Assembly (NCBI GenBank): GCA_964058845.1
Contig: CAXKVR010000028.1
Span: 1 to 64,000 of the forward strand
Direction of reading: 5' to 3'
Origin: Carex sylvatica
Taxonomy: Eukaryota > Streptophyta > Magnoliopsida > Poales > Cyperaceae
Length of the DNA stretch: 64,000 nucleotides
Under the pieces are notes generated by a model that was not told where the DNA came from, did no database searches, and saw only the letters and a program-made list of their open reading frames with translations. The position numbers and the translations under genes were made by a program. This document shows positions 60,620 to 64,000 of this stretch, in pieces (the stretch's first letter is position 1; each line of letters opens with the position of its first letter).

Positions 60620-61700
60620 GGTCTCTGATCATTGTCTCTTTATTCTCATTTCTTCGTTATCTTCTCAATTTTATTTGTTTAATTTTGTTCATATTTTCAC
60701 GATTTATTAAAAATTATACGAATCTAAAATTATGAACGTCTTCTACGCAATTTTATTTTTCAAATGAGATCCATAATGATATATTTTCGAGCTCATCGTC
60801 ACACAAGTATTTATATCTCGTCATTTAAGTATTTATATCTAGTATTTTACACACATGACACTGTTGACATTTAAAAGTATTAATATCAAATATTACAAGT
60901 ATTTATACCTATGCACTGAAGTATTTATACTTATATGGTCAACTATTTTTGTTAGAGAAATGTTGATGCAGGGACGATTGGGAAAGGTTGATGCAGAGAT
61001 GCGGGCTCCACGATTGGGATAAATATTTACAAGTATAGGTATAAATATTTGCACGATGAGGTATAAATATTTGTGTGACGATGAGCCCGAAAGTATGTCA
61101 TCATGTATCTCATTTGAAAGATAAAATTGCGTAGAATACATTCGTGATTTTAGATTTACAAAATTCCTCCTAGATCGTGAGAAATGTGGACTACATTGAA
61201 AAAAGAAAGAAAAAACTCATATTTAAAAACGTGTATGATTCTTCTCCCCCATGTAGTTTGAGTGGTCCCCCATATAGTCATATCAAGTTAGATATGCAAA
61301 TATTAATATCTTAGTTTGCAAATATTAATTTATTATCTTCCAAGTATTTATACTTATGAATTTAATTAAAATTGAAAGACCACAGTGTTTTGAATAAATT
61401 TAATTAAACTAGTTAGTTAAGTTAGTTTATGAAAGTTAAACATGATTGGAGATAAATACTTACAAGTATAGGTATAAATACTTGCATGATGAGGTATAAA
61501 TATTTGTGTGACGATTAGCCCGAAAGCATGTCATTATGATCTCATTTGAAATATAAAATTGCGTAGAATATGTTCGTGATTTTAGATTTGTAAAATTCGT
61601 CATAGATCGTAAGAAATGTAGACGGCATTGAAAAAAAAAAAACTCACTTCTAAAAACGTGTATGGGAGTTTAAGATATGGGGGGATGATGGAGGATGAGA
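60620..61700. repeat. Foldback with duplicated right arm, related to family C
   Basis: The left arm (60700-60950: CAAATGAGATCCATAATGAT, GAGCTCATCGTCACACAAGT) is mirrored by 61015-61200 (TTTGTGTGACGATGAGCCCG, CATCATGTATCTCATTTGAA). That right arm is repeated directly at about 61445-61640 (TTTGTGTGACGATTAGCCCG). Shared words link it to family C at 16452-17541. Confidence 0.65.
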
Positions 61701-62460
61701 GTGGGAGGTTTCATATAATTATTTATTTTTTTAATGAAATATTTTAGATTTCGAATTTATACTATTATTTTTGTCACTAAATTAAATATTGATTCTCATA
61801 TTATCTTTTATGTTTTAATCGGGGGACGCCTTCCTCCTAATTTATATCATCTAAAATAACTCAAAATTATTTTGAGTTTAGATCCGAATCGTCGGATTTT
61901 TTTTTTGAGTAAGAATAGGAGTTAAAGATTTTTTTTTAAATATTTATTTTAAACACATATATTATAAGATCTCGTACATTTTATTTCGGACCGAACTAAA
62001 AAGAATCCTTTTAAGTGGCAGGTAGTTACTTGCAAGCACACATTCAGATATGTTAGTCAAAATGAGGATTTAAATCATATTTTCTGTCATATTAATAATT
62101 GTAATAAATTCAATTAATTTTAAACCATCATCATTTCAATAATTTATTCTAATTTTCAATTTCTAAAGATACATTAAGTATTTCCATATATACTTTTATA
62201 AAATTCTAATTTATTTCTTTTTCTATACTTATAGTTTACATTCCAAAAAGAAACTATAATTTAATTTCGACATCTTCAAAGACTTGAAACGCAATGTAGT
62301 GGTAGCAATGATGTGATATATTTAGACAATTTACTTGTTCGTAAAATAATAATTTTTCTATAGTGATAAGCATAAATTATATACATATTCGATCTAGTTT
62401 TCATCATAAAATAACACAAATTATCTTGTATTTATAATATAAAGTTATTAAAATACACCT
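61701..62460. other. Intergenic, no gene recognised
   Basis: AT-rich spacer without exon-like structure. Confidence 0.45.
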
Positions 62461-62469
62461 AGAATCAAG

Positions 62470-64000
62470 TTATTGCAGTTATTTGGCTTTTCTATGCAGG
62501 AAATAATGCAAAATAGCAAAAATACCCCCCAGTGCGGATCAACCACTCGCACTGCGGCTCAATCCAGCCGCACTCGCGGCGCAGAGGAAAAGTCCGAGCC
62601 TAGTGCGGATGAGCCCAGCCGCATTCAGTACTTAGCCAAAATTCAGCAACTTCAGAAGAGCAGATTCCACCCGCAGTGCGGGTCATCCATCCGCAGTGGC
62701 ACCCGCATCCAGAGAAATTCGCAGAAGTTAAAAAAGGAAACTTGTCCCAGTGCGGGTGAAGCCACCCGCAGTGCGGATCATCCATCCGCACTGGACCCGC
62801 AGAAAGCCAATAACTGCCCGGTTTGACAGTTTTTCTATTTTTGGCGCTTTATGGACGCGTTTTTACTGCCAGAAATACACATACTTGCCAGGAAAGTAAT
62901 GTAAAACAGAGCACCCACTAACCCCACCTTCTAGCCTCTAAATCGGGCATAATCCTTGGCTATAAAAGAGAGAGTTCTTTGTCATATCATTCATTCAATC
63001 GGACATCAACCAACACACCATCATTCTCTCTCTTTACACACACTTAGCGATAAATTCTGGAGGAAGGAAAGCTTTCAAGCGAGGAGAAGAAGGATTTTCG
63101 GAGCAAGATTCGGCAAGATAGAGGGCTTTGATTTGTCAAAGGGTGTAATCATTTTCTTTCATTTGATTTCTTCTTACTTTGCCAATTTTTGTAATGGATC
63201 TCTCCAAGAGTGAGTAGTTCTCTCTCTAGGGGTTTAGGTCATCATGCATGAACTTGTTTAATTATATTTATTCGGTTATATTGTTTTTATTATGATTGTT
63301 TGATTTAATGGTAATTTCTGTGAATTATTCTTTATGATTTCATATACTTGAAATTACAAGTACCATGTTAGGTTTAATGAATTAAAGTAGCTAGAAATCG
63401 TGCTATGTCCTGTTTTTCCGCTTTAATCATTAAACTCCAGCATAGGTCAAGTAATCCACCCTGTATCAATCAAATCATAAAGGTATAGGATATCTTATTA
63501 ACACTAGGATATAAACCGGATCTCCAGAAATTAGAGTTAGGGTTTGGTGAGGTAGGTATTTCTGAAGTCAAACCCCTAATTTGGACACCTAGATTGATTA
63601 AGTATTGATATGTATTTTGTGTGAACGTGATTGTTAAATATCCCTTTAGGATGGTGACAGCCCTAAAACTCGAGGAAAATTAACCCAACCCACCAAAATA
63701 CTTGTATCAATAATTAATTGAAATAGGCTAACATATTAGGTTAGAAACCTCATTTAAATCAAACATGAATATAAACAAACCGAATAGATTAAATTAGCAA
63801 GGGATTGTAGACCAAAGACCCCTAGATCTTCTCAACTTGAAAGCAAACCAATATTTCTTTCTTTCATTTCATTTACATCTATTGTTTACTATTCCTTATT
63901 CACGGGTATTGAACCCAAACTTTAGGATTACTTAAACAAACCCCCCCTTATTCTACTTTATTGCACTTTACTTTATTATTATTTTCTGAAATTAATTATT
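62470..64000 (+). mobile_element. LTR-like sequence cut by the window end
   Basis: It begins like the 45.4-kb remnant (GCAGGAAATAATGCAAAATA), then a hairpin cluster, a TATAAAAGAGAGAG promoter-like box near 62961, a CT-rich leader-like stretch and a long region free of coding sense. This fits a Ty3-type LTR with its promoter; the 3' end lies off the window. Confidence 0.45.
62531..62792. repeat. Six GCGG/CCGC hairpins with compensating arm changes
   Basis: Arm pairs: AGTGCG/CGCACT (62531-62553), TGCGGCT/AGCCGCA (62553-62572), TGCGGAT/AGCCGCA with one mismatch (62604-62623), TGCGGGT/ATCCGCA with one G-T pair (near 62687), TGCGGGT/ACCCGCA (62751-62770) and AGTGCGGAT/ATCCGCACT (62770-62792). Loops in the clear cases are 5-6 bases. 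Confidence 0.85.

Noticed and set aside
62600..62791. Minus-strand frame reading as repeated His-Cys-Gly-Trp
   Set aside because: It arises from the GCGG hairpin array and has no other coding feature.

Overview
The window looks like nuclear DNA from a flowering plant, probably a eudicot. It is very AT-rich, holds two plant genes with many short exons, and most of the rest is transposable-element sequence: Copia, Ty3-type LTRs, LINEs, MULE, hAT, a PIF/Harbinger-like MITE and many foldback elements. I cannot place the genus.

Two genes appear intact and converge tail to tail. On the plus strand, 18003-21005 is a nine-exon gene for a DnaJ/Hsp40 co-chaperone of the plant ATJ10-like type: an N-terminal J domain with HPD, then a DnaJ-X region. 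On the minus strand, 25024-22487 is an eight-exon coding region for a four-ACT-domain ACR protein close to Arabidopsis ACR3, with a non-coding first exon and promoter about 2.2 kb upstream near 27.2-27.65 kb. Both genes need one GC-AG intron to keep frame. A hAT-type element with an exact 8-bp target duplication lies between their 3' ends.

1-17.5 kb is repeat land: a TIR element holding three nested foldbacks (1.4-3.5 kb), hAT-type elements with target duplications (7.25, 10.37 and 11.09 kb), a non-autonomous MULE-like element (14.3-15.1 kb) and a 1.1-kb foldback that ends beside the DnaJ promoter. 27.7-37.3 kb carries more foldbacks, a LINE fragment inside one of them, and a PIF/Harbinger-like MITE.

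37.35-44.7 kb is the most unusual part. A decayed Mutator-like element carries a mudrA-type transposase pseudogene on the plus strand and, converging on it, a plant-mobile-domain (PMD) pseudogene on the minus strand. The PMD gene is split by a 1.7-kb solo LTR with a perfect 5-bp target duplication. A 30-bp minisatellite with higher-order structure lies upstream of the PMD start.

45.4-46.9 kb and 62.5-64.0 kb look like LTR sequence of Ty3/Gypsy type, each with clusters of short GC-rich hairpins; in the second cluster the arms vary with compensating changes. 49.8-54.7 kb is a TIR element into which a Copia element inserted; the Copia has lost nearly all of its 5' LTR. 55.6-56.4 kb is another LINE fragment, and 58.8-61.7 kb holds more foldbacks, one with a MITE nested in it. 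No tRNA, rRNA or CRISPR was seen.
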